DNA of 64,000 nucleotides. It comes from Ashinkailepas kermadecensis. Taxonomy: Eukaryota > Arthropoda > Thecostraca > Neolepadidae. The stretch spans positions 25,001 to 89,000 of the forward strand of contig JAOTOM010004110.1 in assembly GCA_034440615.1 (NCBI GenBank), given 5' to 3'. Shown one piece after another: positions 34,557-45,609 of this stretch (positions are counted from its first letter, which is position 1; each line of letters starts with the position of its first letter). The position numbers were made by a program, and so were the translations under genes. The notes beneath the pieces are model-generated. The model had not been told where the DNA came from. It saw nothing but the letters and a program-made list of their open reading frames with translations, and searched no databases.

Positions 34557-35302
34557 TTACTTCGCGCTCGGGCAGGACCGGACCGGGCCGCTCAAATCGA
34601 AGCCCTCGCTCGTCATCAAAGGACACAGAATATACACAGGCTTGCGCCTGTTGGTTAGTGGAATTGTTATATAACCCGCTGTGCGCACACCCCCTTGGTA
34701 GAATGTGTCGCTCAAATGGAAAGTTAGGCTGCTTCGTCGGTGCATTTCACTACTGTGCCTCATGGTCGGCGATACAAAGTTTGATATGAAGGCATAGGAG
34801 CAGCTTCCATCTCTTTCCCAATAAATCCGTGATCGAAGTCACCGTGCCCCAACCAAAATTTGCCTGTGGCCCGTGCTGAGCAGATTTTCCCCTATGGCAG
34901 ACCAGCCTGCTGAGGCCTCCTTTGTTGACGTGCCGAAGCAGCTGGAACGTCCGCCCACCTAAAAATCCAGCATGGCCCCGCAGGCTGGGTGAACATGCGC
35001 ATCCCCGCTACTGTAATCGTTGCCTGGCGCCTGTCCAGCCCGCGCTGGTCCCGAAATCTGCTCGGGCGGTGCCCAGCTGGAGTACGAAAAAAAAAATACC
35101 GGCCGGGGCAGTGCCGGAGCCCGTTAAATATATGTTGTATATCATCTGGTCATCTGGGGCCCGACTGTGGTTATGCTACAATGTCGACTGGGCACCTCCG
35201 TCGGTAATGTGCGAGGAAGTTATCCTGCAATACAGTTATAATAAGAGTTATATTAATTACTGTAGGTACGTGTGCTCTCCTCTTGTCATCTTCTTCACGT
35301 AG
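34557..35302. other. Unrecognised sequence
   Basis: GC-richer than its neighbours at 34900-35120. Open frames at 34922-35302 lack a family motif. Confidence 0.35.
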
Positions 35303-35505
35303 GTGTGGATATGTGGATATGTGAGCTGTGGAGGTTATGACCGCTTTGGATTTGTTGAGGTTATGACCTATGGAGGCTATGACCATTGGGAGTTGTGGAG
35401 GTTGTGAACTATGGAGGTTATGACCTGGAGGTTACGACCGCATCGGGTGTGTTGAATTTGTGGAGGTTAGGAACTGTGGAGGTTATGACCTGTGGAGGTT
35501 ATGAT
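35303..35505. repeat. GGAGGTTATGACC tandem repeat
   Basis: About 11 copies of GTGGAGGTTATGACCTAT and variants with a 17-21 bp period. Confidence 0.85.
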
Positions 35506-36062
35506 ACATCTCCGACCAGAAAATGTGGAAAGAAGAGAACTAATCATCGAATTGAATAATCGTATTTTCCTAGCAGAGAGAGGCCTAGCAGAAACCGAAG
35601 AATCGCAGGTAGTGTGGCGAATGCGCCGATTGTGCAAGGCGGGTGTACACGTGCACGAACGTTGGAGTTTTGGCGAACGGGCGTTATTAACTGGAATGCC
35701 TGAAATTGGAAAATTTTAAATTTTTGATAGATTTGTACAGGTGTAATTTCAGCAGTGTGAGGTGACTTATCAAGCGATGCTAAAAGAAAACCCTTCGAAC
35801 AGGATAGGGGGAGTTAGGGTTGAAATCCGGTGACTGAGAAACGATTTTGGTAGATTGGGCCCCTTCTACAGGACAATTAAGTTGGTCACTAATTATTTCA
35901 TTATAAAAATAAAAATGCCCCCTTTAAAAAAGTGGTCGAAATCCGGGGAATTAAAAAATGGGGGTAGGTGGGCTCCCTCCAAATCCGTTAGCCCCCCCTA
36001 GCGCAAATCCTAGGTACGCCACTGATATATATCTATATATGTATATATATATATATATATAT
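35506..36062. other. Unrecognised, ending in a hAT-like terminus and (TA)n
   Basis: The ORF at 35492-35719 (75 aa) begins in the tandem repeat and has no known domain. At 36009-36024 TAGGTACGCCACTG is the complement of CAGTGGCGTACCTA, a common hAT-type end; the partner end was not found. A short TA microsatellite follows (36025-36062). Confidence 0.4.
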
Positions 36063-36690
36063 TAAAAGCAGGAGAGGGCCCTCAGGGATGAAGAGGATCT
36101 CTGAGAGTCAGAGATAGATGCCTGGACTGGGATTCTCCTGAGGTTGAGAGTGGCCCCTAATGGATGAACAAGGTCCTCCGAGAGATTAAAAAATGCCTGT
36201 TGACTGGCGATTACTGTGAGAAATCAGCCTCAGAGCTAGAACGTTCCTGAAATCACAAGAGTTGTCGATAACTGGGAAGGGTCTCTAGCAGCTTGAGAGG
36301 GCCCTTGAGGGCTAACAGAGCCCTCCGAAAGCCAAGGAGAGTCCCTAAGGCTAACGATGGCTGTGAGGAATGCTGAGGGCCCGTGTCAGAGCTAGGAAGC
36401 CCTTGCAAATATAAACTGACAAGGACTGGGAAGAGTCCGGTAACAGCTGGAAAGGGCCCCTGACGATCGAAGATGGTCACTGAGTGCTAGAGGACTGGAC
36501 TGGGATGCTCCAGATGTTTTTAAGGGGTCCCTATGAGAAGAACAGGCCCCACTGAAATCCAAACCTAGGGGCTAGTGATAGTTGTGAGGAATACTAAGAG
36601 CCAGTTTCAAAGCTAGAAAGTCCTTGATATCCCGAAAGGCTGTTGAGGACTGGGGAGGACCCTGAGAGCTAAAGCGGACCGGACTATGGT
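36063..36690. repeat. Degenerate ~30-bp purine-rich repeat tract
   Basis: GAGAGGGCCCTCAGGGATG, GAGAGTGGCCCCTAATGGAT, CTTGAGAGGGCCCTTGAGGG and similar loose copies. Confidence 0.6.
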
Positions 36691-37095
36691 GCTGTTGAGG
36701 TGGTCTCTGCCGTCGGAGGGGTGTCGGCTGTGGGGTATGGTGGAGGAGGGGGTCGATAGGTGGACTGTGGTTGCGGTTTGCCTAGTTTTTGAAAATGAAA
36801 ACCAAACCAAACTGGATTGGGGAAATCTCCCCTTTGCTCTTAGCGCCAGTGTATTTGTGTTGTGTTTGGTTCCCACCACCTCCATCACCCATTCCCCAAC
36901 TCCAGCCGACTTCGTGTTGTGTGAACTACCCTCCCTTACAAGTATTTACATGTTGTACGAGGTAAAAATTTAGGAACATCACATAGGCAAGTGAGTGCCA
37001 CTCGCTATGTATGAACATAATATACCCGAAAAGTTAATGAATATTTATTTTCGTCTGTTTCAATAGCTTGCTCCCAGTTTAGGCTTTTTGGTGCA
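36691..37095. other. Unrecognised sequence
   Basis: The frames at 36686-36973 and 36613-36888 show no domain. No repeat was recognised. Confidence 0.35.
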
Positions 37096-37213
37096 AATTG
37101 TGCATTATGTGCAAATTGTGCATTATAATTGTGTGCAATGGTACCGTGCAATGGTACCGTGCAGTGATACCGTGCAATGGTACCGTGCAATGGTACCGTG
37201 CAATGATACCGTG
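37096..37213. repeat. 15-bp tandem repeat GTACCGTGCAATGGT
   Basis: Five to six tidy copies after a looser TGTGCAAATTGTGCATTAT stretch. Confidence 0.85.
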
Positions 37214-37612
37214 CCCCTCAGCCACGAAGCACGGCCGGTCATTCAGCTGAGGACGTAAATACCGTCCCCTGACCACCTGATCTCCGGATAATGTACTATA
37301 CTATCGTCATCGGTCCGGGAGGGTCGTATTATCATCGATTCACGCTGATCTACACGGAGGGTCATCTGGCTGCAGCCGTTAAGCGGCCGACGCTACTTGA
37401 CCTAAATTGTATTTTGTATGTGCGTTCGCTACACGAGCAAAGTTACGCCACTGAACGCCAAGCTGGAGCACATCCCTTAAGTTACCTTAAAGTTTGGATT
37501 CTGAAACCAGTCTGCACCGTGGCAAAGAGCTTGGCTATAATGCTAATGTTTTAGTCCTGTCAGTGTAGGGGCCGAGTGCATTGGACAGGGAGGGGAATAC
37601 AAGAAATGATTT
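37214..37612. other. Unrecognised sequence
   Basis: An 87-codon ORF at 37291-37554 has no known motif. Confidence 0.3.
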
Positions 37613-37625
37613 ACGCGTAGTTTTC

Positions 37626-37732
37626 TTCGAGTCTCACCTGTCGCTACTCTTCGCCCGCGACCAATCGGCGTGAGAGATTGGAGACGCTACATGACTCAAC
37701 GGTCGACTTGTCGTAAAACCAATAACCAACCA
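37626..37732 (+). mobile_element. SINE family A, 5'-truncated, with target-site duplication
   Basis: Starts at the B box (TTCGAGTCTCACC) and runs to the AACCAACCA tail. It is flanked by ACGCGTAGTTTTC (37613-37625) and ACGCATAGTTTTC (37733-37745), a 13-bp duplication with one difference. 5' truncation with target duplication is the usual outcome of incomplete reverse transcription. Confidence 0.85.
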
Positions 37733-38021
37733 ACGCATAGTTTTCAACACGCGTGCTCTCGGATCGAATGATTTCCATCTTGCAACGGCCAAACCGACCC
37801 GAGGGACCCACATGACGGATGTTACACGCATAGTTTTCAACATCCGTGCTCCCGGATCGAGTGATTGCTATCTTGCAACGTTCATAATAATCCGAGGATC
37901 TGACTGAGTAGTTACCTTTCTTATATTCCTGACCGCTGGCTCAAGCTGCACTCCATACTTAATAATATCCTTGTTTAATGCAACGAAGAATGGCTCTTAG
38001 ATGCTCCTGTGTTTTAGACAT
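37733..38021. other. Tandem ~90-bp duplication, otherwise unrecognised
   Basis: CGCATAGTTTTCAACACGCG and CGCATAGTTTTCAACATCCG begin two ~90-bp near-copies that share GGATCGA.TGATT and ATCTTGCAACG. Confidence 0.5.
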
Positions 38022-38270
38022 TACGTGTACAGAAAATATACGACCTTCAATATACCAGGTGCTGAGTTGATATCAAAAGTAACGATAAAGGTTATATTTT
38101 ATTACTCAACGTTTCGGCCAGGGGCCATCGTCAGGAGTGAAAATGTCATCACTCCTGACGATGGCCCCTGGCCGAAACGTTGAGTAATAAAATACAACCT
38201 TTATCTTTACTTTTGATATGAACTCAGCACCTACTGGTATATTGCAGGTCGCATATTTTCTTTACACATA
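38022..38270. mobile_element. Palindromic foldback element
   Basis: Two ~115-bp inverted arms around a short centre at about 38142-38150. Shared blocks from the outside in: GTGTANAGAAAATAT, CAATATACCAG, GTGCTGAG, TACTCAACGTTTCGGCCAGG and GGCCATCGTCAGGAGTGA. The inner ~60 bp is nearly perfect; the outer arms carry about 10 differences and a small gap. No coding capacity. Target-site duplications were not clear. Confidence 0.85.
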
Positions 38271-40353
38271 ATTAATAATATCCAGTTCTTCTCCACTGAC
38301 CATTCTGTCTGTCTACTGCCGAGCAGCTGCCACATATCCCTGCCAATACCCTCACATATTTTCTATCCTTAATCTAATATGCACATGTATGTACACCGCA
38401 TTACCACCTATAAACACTCCTAACCCAAGCATCAGTCGGCCATTCCACACGTTCATACTCTACACATCTCCGGCCATCGCACACACGTACTACTGGTCAT
38501 TCCACTCATCATTATTCCATGTACACTCTTACGCGACACACTACCCATCCCCAAAGTTAGCCTATTAGGTTTCCCCCTATAAGATGGGTCACTCCTTTCA
38601 GCCTTGTGAAATGAGGTTCACGAGGCAGTAGTTGTAATAGAAATGAGGTCGGTCCGGCACGGTTTGGAAGGAGGAAAGTATGGCAGACAGACGGCACTCA
38701 CGTCGCAGATGGTGGTCGTCTACCGTCCGTCCGTCAATTCAACTCGCTTCTCCGTCCGGCACTTTCACCCCACAACGACCACGTCTGTCTCCATGACTGG
38801 ATCTCTCTCGATGCGTCTTACTCTGTCTATATCGATGATCTCGCTGCTCCGATCTGAGTGCTTCTGCCCGCCCACTCCTGCGTGCTATGCACCAGTTTTC
38901 ATTGCATTTTCTTCGCTCCGCCCTTTCGAGTTCCCCATCCATTCCCTAGGCTCCGGGTGAAAAGTTCGAATGTCAATTGGTCGGCAGAGTGCCATTTTAA
39001 TTTTAAAATTTCCTACGGCCATCCCTTTCCTGATGCCGCTTGGATCCTTCGTGACGTTTTGTTCCTAACCGTTGTTTTTTTTTCTAGAGCTGGTGGCGAT
39101 CTGGGATTTTAATGTTCTGGGGGTCGCTGACTTCAGGGTCGACCGGTCTTTCTCCTCTCCATTGTTGTCCGTGCAGGTGCGCGTGATTCGGGTCCGGCTG
39201 TTTTGAAAAGCCAGCCAGTTATGGGAGGGGCTGGTGGCGCGTGAGCTGTTCCGATGTCGTTCTGCGCCGTCGGCTGGCAAAATCGAAAATTTCCCGACGA
39301 AAGAATGTAAGCCTTCTTACAATTGTCATGCCGTAAGATGACAGTCCTCCGGCTTGTAACTGCTAACGTTCTTCGTCGCCACTGTCAGAGTATCTCCAAA
39401 ATAGTGAGGCTGCACTTGGCATGTATGTACTGGACATGAACATCGCACGTACAAAACCGTAACAAAGCATTTATTATCTGAATGAACAGGGTATGGATGA
39501 ACACAGAATGTCAATGGATGTATTAACACAGCTCCTGAGTCTAATATCCCGTTCAATGATCATCACGCACACTGACACAGCCATTAACGCGTCTCATGTG
39601 GCTCATTCAAATCTCATACATATCTAGCCCTTCCACTGATTTCATAAAGTGCCATCTGTGGAATCGCATATTAGATTGTTGCAATACAACAGTTAATGCT
39701 GCTAATTTGGCATATAATTTCATGTGGCATAGAATACCAAGTTCGAACTTGGGACAAATTGCGAAATTACGAGTGTCGGCAGAATCCGAAAAGCGCAGAT
39801 TTGAATTTTCGCACTGTAATCGTACGTTTAACGATAACTCATCTAAAATTCAAACTGCAAATGATTTACGGTAACCTAGCACAAACTGATCCGTCGAGAC
39901 GAAACAGCAGTCAGCGGTTAATGGACGAAATATAATCGATCCCTTGAGCACGCCTGGGTCTGAGTAAAAATTCACTGCAGAATACCACATCAAATATCTC
40001 ATGAATAACATCACGTGGAAATTAACGAGAGACGGCTCGATCAGCTCAATTCAGCACGAATGATGGCAACTGTGGCACTAGCAAATGTCAGCGCGTGCAC
40101 ACACCCGTTCCAGGCACCCTTAATTCGAATCCGTTTCGCTTTACTAAAGTCTTCAGGATTCACATATCCCATTCGAAGCCAGTAAGCAGAACGGGCCTGC
40201 TTCATGGAATCGACTATTGTGCGTACCTGACTCTGCTTTCTCCGAACTCCGCCACCACGCTCATCTCGCACTTTGTTCCTGCGTGATAGCGAGTTCTCTC
40301 TTTCTATCTCCGTGAAGCAGCTAGGAATCGTCGGTGGTTAGGTTGAGTTCGTC
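38271..40353. other. Unrecognised sequence
   Basis: A C/T-rich stretch at 38640-38960 and a moderately GC-rich stretch to 39300 contain open frames on both strands without family motifs. Nothing convincing was found to 40353. Confidence 0.35.
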
Positions 40354-40521
40354 ATGCCGTTCTCAGACTGCCCGTCATCCAAGCGGCAAAACACCATCGT
40401 GTCCTTCCCTTGTAGCAGTATGTTGGACTCGTCCGGCCAAAACATCTGCAATGGAAGTAACGATGTGTTCAGGCAAAGCGAGCGTAAATGTGAGCAGAAA
40501 TCGGGAACGTCTATGAATCAG
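40354..40521 (+). CDS. Possible first coding exon, unknown protein
   Basis: ATG at 40354 opens 56 codons, rich in Ser, Asn and Gln, ending at a strong donor (CAG followed by GTAAAT at 40522). No domain is recognisable and no continuing exon was identified. The call rests only on the start, open frame and donor match, so it is weak. Confidence 0.2.
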
Positions 40522-42188
40522 GTAAATATCATGTCAAGCTGTGATGCAGCTGAGTTTATACGATTAGACACGGAAAGAGCTGGGTATTTGTTCCTTTTGT
40601 GGTGTTCAAATACGCCACTGATTCTCTTTCCGTGCACTCAAATAAATGCACGCCAAGAACACAAAAACCTAAAAATGAACGTGAAAACGGTGCTGAAAAT
40701 GAGAAAACAATTTATCCCTTCTTGTTGTTGGGTGCTTGGCAACGCCTCGGCTCACGCCTTGATCAAGTCAGCTCCAAGGTGATGTACATTCAATGTAAAT
40801 CAAGTCACATGCAAACTGATTTCGTTCCGCGCGAGTATGTCGGCCAGTGGCTATCGAGATACCATGGGGTATTTACCAGACATGCTCAAAAATCCACAAA
40901 TTTGAATTTTAGCTTGAATCATTGGAATCCTTGGATTCCAAATAGTTCTGATTCAAAGTTTGCAACCGTGTCGAGAGATTCAAAATATCAAAGATTACCA
41001 ACGCTAACCGGCCGGCCTTCTTTCCGGCCGGATCCTCACACCCCGTTTCGGGTGGGGGGTCATTATACACCCCACTCTAACATCCAAACTAAGCGTCACA
41101 CCACGAAAGAGGTGTCATCCGAAAGCGCTCGAGGAGTAGGGCAGAAACCACCATAAAATGTTTCCTCACTAAAATAAGGTCACTAGAGGGGGTTGTGGTA
41201 ACGACTGACGTCATTTCTTTGGCCCTGGGAGAGATTTTTAACGTCATTTAGGGGAAGATCTTTTAAAAACTTATTTTGCATCATGAAAGGAAGGCGAAAT
41301 CGACCATAGCCCCAAAATGTTCGCCCACCCAAAAAATAACTTTTCTTTTTTTTCTCAAATTTGCAAAGTTTAAGTTTTTCATTTGTTATTTTTCTACTTC
41401 GTTCAGCCCACCGATAAATGCTATTTTAAGTAAACTTATCATAAAAAGAGTTTACTTTAAAGAGAACCTTCGATTTTAGCGCCAAAGGGCAAATATGTAA
41501 AACGAATGTCATGAAAAACGCACAATTAAAAAATTCATCTGGTGCATTTTGTGGTGTCCCCAATGATAATTAAACGCTGAATGTTTCATTCACACATCTT
41601 TAACCGTGACGACTGGCTTAACATTTTTTTTTAGAGATGACCTCACTTGACCTTAAATAACTTTGTGACCGTGGATGACCTGACCACAAAATCTTCACAC
41701 AACATGTCAAATTGATGTGGGAAAAGGTATGCCAAATTTTGACGTGCTGCCGCGAGCCGTTTTTTTTTTTACTCACCGTGGAAAACCTTACGGGGTTGCG
41801 TGGGTAGAAAAAGACCCCCGAGACGGCCAGGTTAAGGTTAGTGAAAGATTCAAAAGAATCAAGATGACAAGGTTGCCACTTTATCTAAATATTCCAAAGA
41901 TTCGAGATTTCTAACATTGGAGTTCGCAAAAGAATCAAACGAATCAAGATTTAAAGTTGGTGCTTTTGTCTACAAATTTAAAGGAATCAAGATTCAGAAG
42001 TATGAGAAAGATTCAAAAGGTTCGAGACTGAAGTTTGGGATTCTTGCACATGGATGGTCCCCACATATTTGAATGATTTTCATTACTATGACAAAAGGGC
42101 TAATGCATTTTCAGTTTCACGTGTCTGTGCTTCTGGGAGTCATATGTATCAGTACAAAGTAAATAGCTAGTACCAACTGCGCTCGCAG
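40522..42188. other. Unrecognised, with hairpins and GATTCAAA repeats
   Basis: A 185-codon ORF (40599-41156) has no domain. Positions 41011-41034 read CCGGCCGG, an 8-bp spacer, CCGGCCGG, and 41042-41073 holds a second GC hairpin (ACCCCGTTTCGGGTGGGG). Positions 40910-41000 and 41840-42030 carry loose GATTCAAAAGAATCAAGA repeats. Positions 41636-41690 hold several TGACC half-sites. Confidence 0.4.
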
Positions 42189-42524
42189 CAGGGGCGGATA
42201 CAAGAAGCACTACGGGCATATGCCAACCCCGTGGGAAGGTGGTGCCCATCTGGAAAGGTTCAAGTGCATCCCTCGGATTTTTCAGCCAGAAGGGAAAATG
42301 AATCCCTTTGGAAGGAAAGACGCGTCTCCGGGAAGACCCAAGTGCACCTCCTCGAATTCTTCAGCCGGAGGTGCCCCTCCCGGAAGGCTACAGTGCACTC
42401 CCCTCGATTTTTTCAGCTGGAGGCGCACCTCGGAAGGCAAAGCCGCCCGGCGCCCCTCCAAGTACTTTCGAAGTGGGGCCCCTCCGGACATGTGTCCCCA
42501 TGACAATTCCTGGATCCGCCCCTG
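42189..42524. mobile_element. hAT-like MITE with 8-bp target-site duplication
   Basis: A 336-bp element begins CAGGGGCGGATACAAGAA and ends TTCCTGGATCCGCCCCTG: 18-bp inverted repeats with two differences. The flanks GCTCGCAG (42181-42188) and ACTCGCAG (42525-42532) are an 8-bp duplication with one difference, the size made by hAT transposases. The interior has a ~70-bp tandem repeat (TTCAGCCGGAGGTGCCCCTC, GGAAGG) and no transposase. Confidence 0.8.
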
Positions 42525-42700
42525 ACTCGCAGTTCTCCACGGGTGGCTGGCTATCATTAAAAATGCACTTGACACAGTGAAGAAGAATCAGTGAGTCACA
42601 GCTGATGAACCAACCACAATCACATGAATTCTACCGCGGTCACCTGACACTGCACGGGGCAGGGGAGCGGCAAGTTCAGTTCTGCTTTGGTGGCGCTAAC

Positions 42701-42822
42701 CTGGCTGATGTGGATGTCAGCAGGCGATCGGCAGGTACTCGACTGGTGCACGCTCCACATGTACAGGTAGCGCGAGCCGGTGCACACAGCCAGTCGCGGT
42801 GCACACGGGTCCCACACCAGGT
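42701..42822 (-). CDS. WRAP73: WRAP73-like exon d (C-terminal WD40 part)
   Basis: Minus-strand exon with acceptor gtcgtgcag before 42822 and donor CAG/gttagc after 42701. Its 122 bp joins the previous exon in phase (G plus AC gives Asp) and ends in phase 0. It encodes DLVWDPCAPRLAVCTGSR, then YLYMWS, matching the late WD40 blade of WRAP73 (WDPxxPRLAxCTGxxxLYxWS). WRAP73 (WDR8) works with SSX2IP/Msd1 at centrosomes and spindle poles in microtubule anchoring and ciliogenesis. The final exon(s) below 42701 were not found; a minisatellite abuts the acceptor side. Confidence 0.8.
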
Positions 42823-42826
42823 CTGC

Positions 42827-42975
42827 ACGACAACAGGTCACAGTCACGGGCCGAGACCAGTACACACAGGGCAACAGGTCACAGTTTCGGACCGAGACCA
42901 ACACACACAGGGTAACAGGTCAGTCACAGGCCGAGATCAACACACACAGGGCAACATGCTACAGTTACCGGTGCA
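42827..42975. repeat. ~43-bp minisatellite next to the exon d acceptor
   Basis: About 3.3 units with CAACAGGTCACAG, GCCGAGACCA and ACACACAGGG. The unit edge (CTGTGACCTGTTG on the minus strand) comes within about 8 bases of the splice acceptor. Confidence 0.75.
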
Positions 42976-43269
42976 GACACAACCCAGCTCTTAGGAGATG
43001 AAGCTGTTGCACGCCCGTGCTCATTCCCCCGTTCTGATATACGTGGTTGCACAGTTATAAGCCTGTCAAAGGCGTCACGAACAGGTTGTCTCAGCGATCA
43101 GTGTTGGGTTGGCAATACCTACATGCAGGGATGATGTTTAATATACGTTTGAGGGGGCCCTCAACCCCCTCAATGTTGGCTCCCCCCCCCCACAATCCAT
43201 TGACCTGCCCATTGCCTTCATGTATTATGCCCCCCCCAATAATTTTCAGAAATCAACAACCGTACCTAC
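42976..43269. other. Intron sequence, unrecognised
   Basis: Lies between two minisatellites in the WRAP73-like intron. It contains C-rich runs and no recognisable feature. Confidence 0.4.
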
Positions 43270-43830
43270 ATGTGAGGTGTGCTGTGTCAGTGTTGTGTTA
43301 GCGATATCCACATGTGTGGTCGACCGTGTCAGTGTTGTGTAAGCGATATCCACATGTGCGGTCCACCGTGTCAGTGTTGGGTTAGCGATATCCACATGTG
43401 CGGTCCACCGTGTCAGTGTTGTGTTAGCGATATCCACATGTGCGGTCCACCGTGTCAGTGTTGTGTTAGCGATATCCACATGTGCGGTCCACCGTGTCAG
43501 TGTTGGGTTAGCGATATCCACATGTGCGGTCCACCGTGTCAGTGTTGGGTTAGCGATATCCACATGTGCGGTCCACCGTGTCAGTGTTTGGTTAGCGATA
43601 TCCACATGTGCGGTCCACTGTGTCAGTGTTGGGTTAGCCATATCCACATGTGCGGTCCACCGTGTCAGTGTTGGGTTAGCGATATCCACATGTGCGGTCC
43701 ACCGTGTCAGTGTTGGGTTAGCGATATCCACACGTGCGGTCCACCGTGTCAGTGTTGGGTTAGCGATATCCACATGTGCGGTCCACCGTGTCAGTGTTGG
43801 GTTAGCGATATCCACATGCGCGGTGCAGCG
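43270..43830. repeat. 42-bp minisatellite in a WRAP73-like intron
   Basis: About 13 very similar units of GTGTCAGTGTTGGGTTAGCG plus ATATCCACATGTGCGGTCCACC. The 42-bp period (14 codons) with no stops makes open frames on both strands; these are not genes. High similarity between units implies recent expansion. Confidence 0.95.
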
Positions 43831-44815
43831 TCGATCGCTAGGAGCTTCTTCACGCCAGATAAGATAAAAATGTGAAGAACACAATGTCCTAGGGCCGACA
43901 TTAATCTCTCGTGTGGTGGCATTATTTTATCACGCTGCTTTGTTCGCCTGATTTGCCCGGCGCATATTAGTGCATCAGTACACTAGTGCAACAACGACAA
44001 CAACACCAACAACAAGTACACTAGTGTGCTAGTGCACTTGTACCGTTCACGGATGTCACCAAAAAGAAATCGGACGAGAAATAAAACATTAACGTGATTT
44101 ACATTTACTTATCATTGAAAGTTAAGTAGAACTGTGCAGTCCTATCCTGAGCGAAGAGTGCAATGGCGAACAAAGAAGCCGCTGCTGGAAACCCGCACCA
44201 AGAACATTGAAATGTAAATAAACACTCTTTGGGTGTGATCTGTGAATATCATTAGTCATTTTCATCCAGTCGTTTTTGGACCAGCCCACCTCGATAATAT
44301 CAGTCCCCCTGTTTTCATCCCATTTAACGTACGTTGAAGAAGTGTAATAATTTAAAAGTGTAATAACCCTGTAATAATCAGTTACTATATGGTATATTCA
44401 TGATTCAGTGTGGTGGTCTTACCACCGAGGCTAACATCCTCGCAGAAACTCTACTGAAGTTGTGTGAATCTCTGTGAATCCATATCACAGGCGAGATGCA
44501 AGAAGTGAAACAAAATCAAGACGATTGAAAGGCATACAGCATGTAGTAAGGTTCACATCGCCAATATTTTAGCACCACCACACTGAAGTGGTAGTGGCGT
44601 GGTGGGTGGTCGGTATGGCGGCAACAACGAGAGTGCATGGTAGGAATAGCCGGGTCTACAGGAAGGGTGACACAGCGAGAGGAGAAAAGCCAAAAGCAAT
44701 AGGCAGACACTGTAGTGAAACCCGCTTGGAGGATGCATGCCCGGATGACTACGCGGAGAAGACGACAGTTCTGTTTCGTCAGCTCTGGGTTTGGTATAGG
44801 CTGAGCTGACAGTGG
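43831..44815. other. Intron sequence, unrecognised
   Basis: Positions 43975-44042 contain repeated TACACTAGTG and CTAGTGCAC palindromic motifs with an (AAC)n-like run. No coding signal. Confidence 0.4.
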
Positions 44816-45520
44816 CATCACCCACCTCTGACAGCAGCTGTTTGATCAGCTCTGGGTTCGGTACAGGTGACAGTGGGATCACCCACCTCTGACAGCAGCT
44901 CTGTTTGATCAGCTCTGGGTTTGGTACAGGTGGCAGTGGCATCACCCACCTCTGACGGCAGCTCTGTTTGATCAGCTCTGGGTTTGGTACAGGTGGCAGT
45001 GGGATCACCCACCTCTGACGGCAGCTCTGTTTGATCAGCTCTGGGTTTGGTACAGGTGGCAGTGGGATCACCCACCTCTGACAGCAGCTCTGTTTGATCA
45101 GCTCTGGGTTTGGTACAGGTGACAGTGGCATCACCCACCTCTGACAGCAGCTATGTTTGATCAGCTCTGGGTTCGGTACAGGTGGCAGTGGGATCACCCA
45201 CCTCTGACAGCAGCTGTTTGATCAGCTCTGGGTTCGGTACAGGTGGCAGTGGGATCACCCACCTCTGACAGCAGCTGTGTTTCGGCAGCTCTGGGTTCGG
45301 TACAGGTGACAGTGGCATCACCCACCTCTGACAGCAGCTCTGTTTGATCAGCTCTGGGTTTGGTACAGGTGACAGTGGCATCACCCACCTCTGACAGCAG
45401 CTCTGTTTGATCAGCTCTGGGTTTGGTACAGGTGACAGTGGCATCACCCACCTCTGACAGCAGCTCTGTTTGGGCAGCTCTGGGTTTGGTACAGATGGAG
45501 CTGGCAGTGGCATCACCCAC
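44816..45520. repeat. 63-bp minisatellite that copies the exon c splice donor
   Basis: Twelve CACCCACCTCTGACAGCAGC landmarks at about 63-bp spacing (some units 60 bp); the last at 45517 is the real exon c border. On the minus strand each unit carries GCTGCTGTCAGAG/GTGGGTGAT, which is identical or nearly so to the exon c end and donor, followed by CACCTGTACC and CAGAGCTGATCAAACAGA. The array lies immediately inside the intron. The open frames over it are in a different frame from the exon. Confidence 0.9.
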
Positions 45521-45609
45521 CTCTGACAGCAGCACCATGCACCAGCAGTGTGTGCAGCGACAAATCAGCCGTACTCCAAATCCAGACACACTCAGGCATG
45601 ACGTCATAC
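45521..45609 (-). CDS. WRAP73: WRAP73-like exon c
   Basis: An 89-bp minus-strand exon with acceptor ctgtctggcag before 45609 and donor GTCAGAG/gtgggt after 45521. It encodes YDVMPECVWIW followed by LSLHTLLVHGAAVR, matching the WRAP73 segment (N/Y)DxMPxxVWxWD...LxxLLxxxxxVR that precedes the WDP blade. It begins with the last base of a codon and ends with the first base of the Asp codon completed by exon d, so c-d joining is in frame. Exon b ends one base into a codon, so at least one further exon of length 1 mod 3 must lie between b and c. I did not find it. Confidence 0.75.

Noticed and set aside
34190..34789. 199-codon ORF with repeated YVHLRIRTFA
   Set aside because: Direct consequence of the 17-bp array; open in other frames and on the other strand as well.
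40599..41156. 185-codon ORF
   Set aside because: No domain, compositional bias or conserved motif; it overlaps GC hairpins and looks like chance or old repeat.
43246..43884. 212- and 198-codon ORFs with repeating Cys/His motifs
   Set aside because: Both strands are equally open across a homogeneous 42-bp minisatellite; composition artefact.
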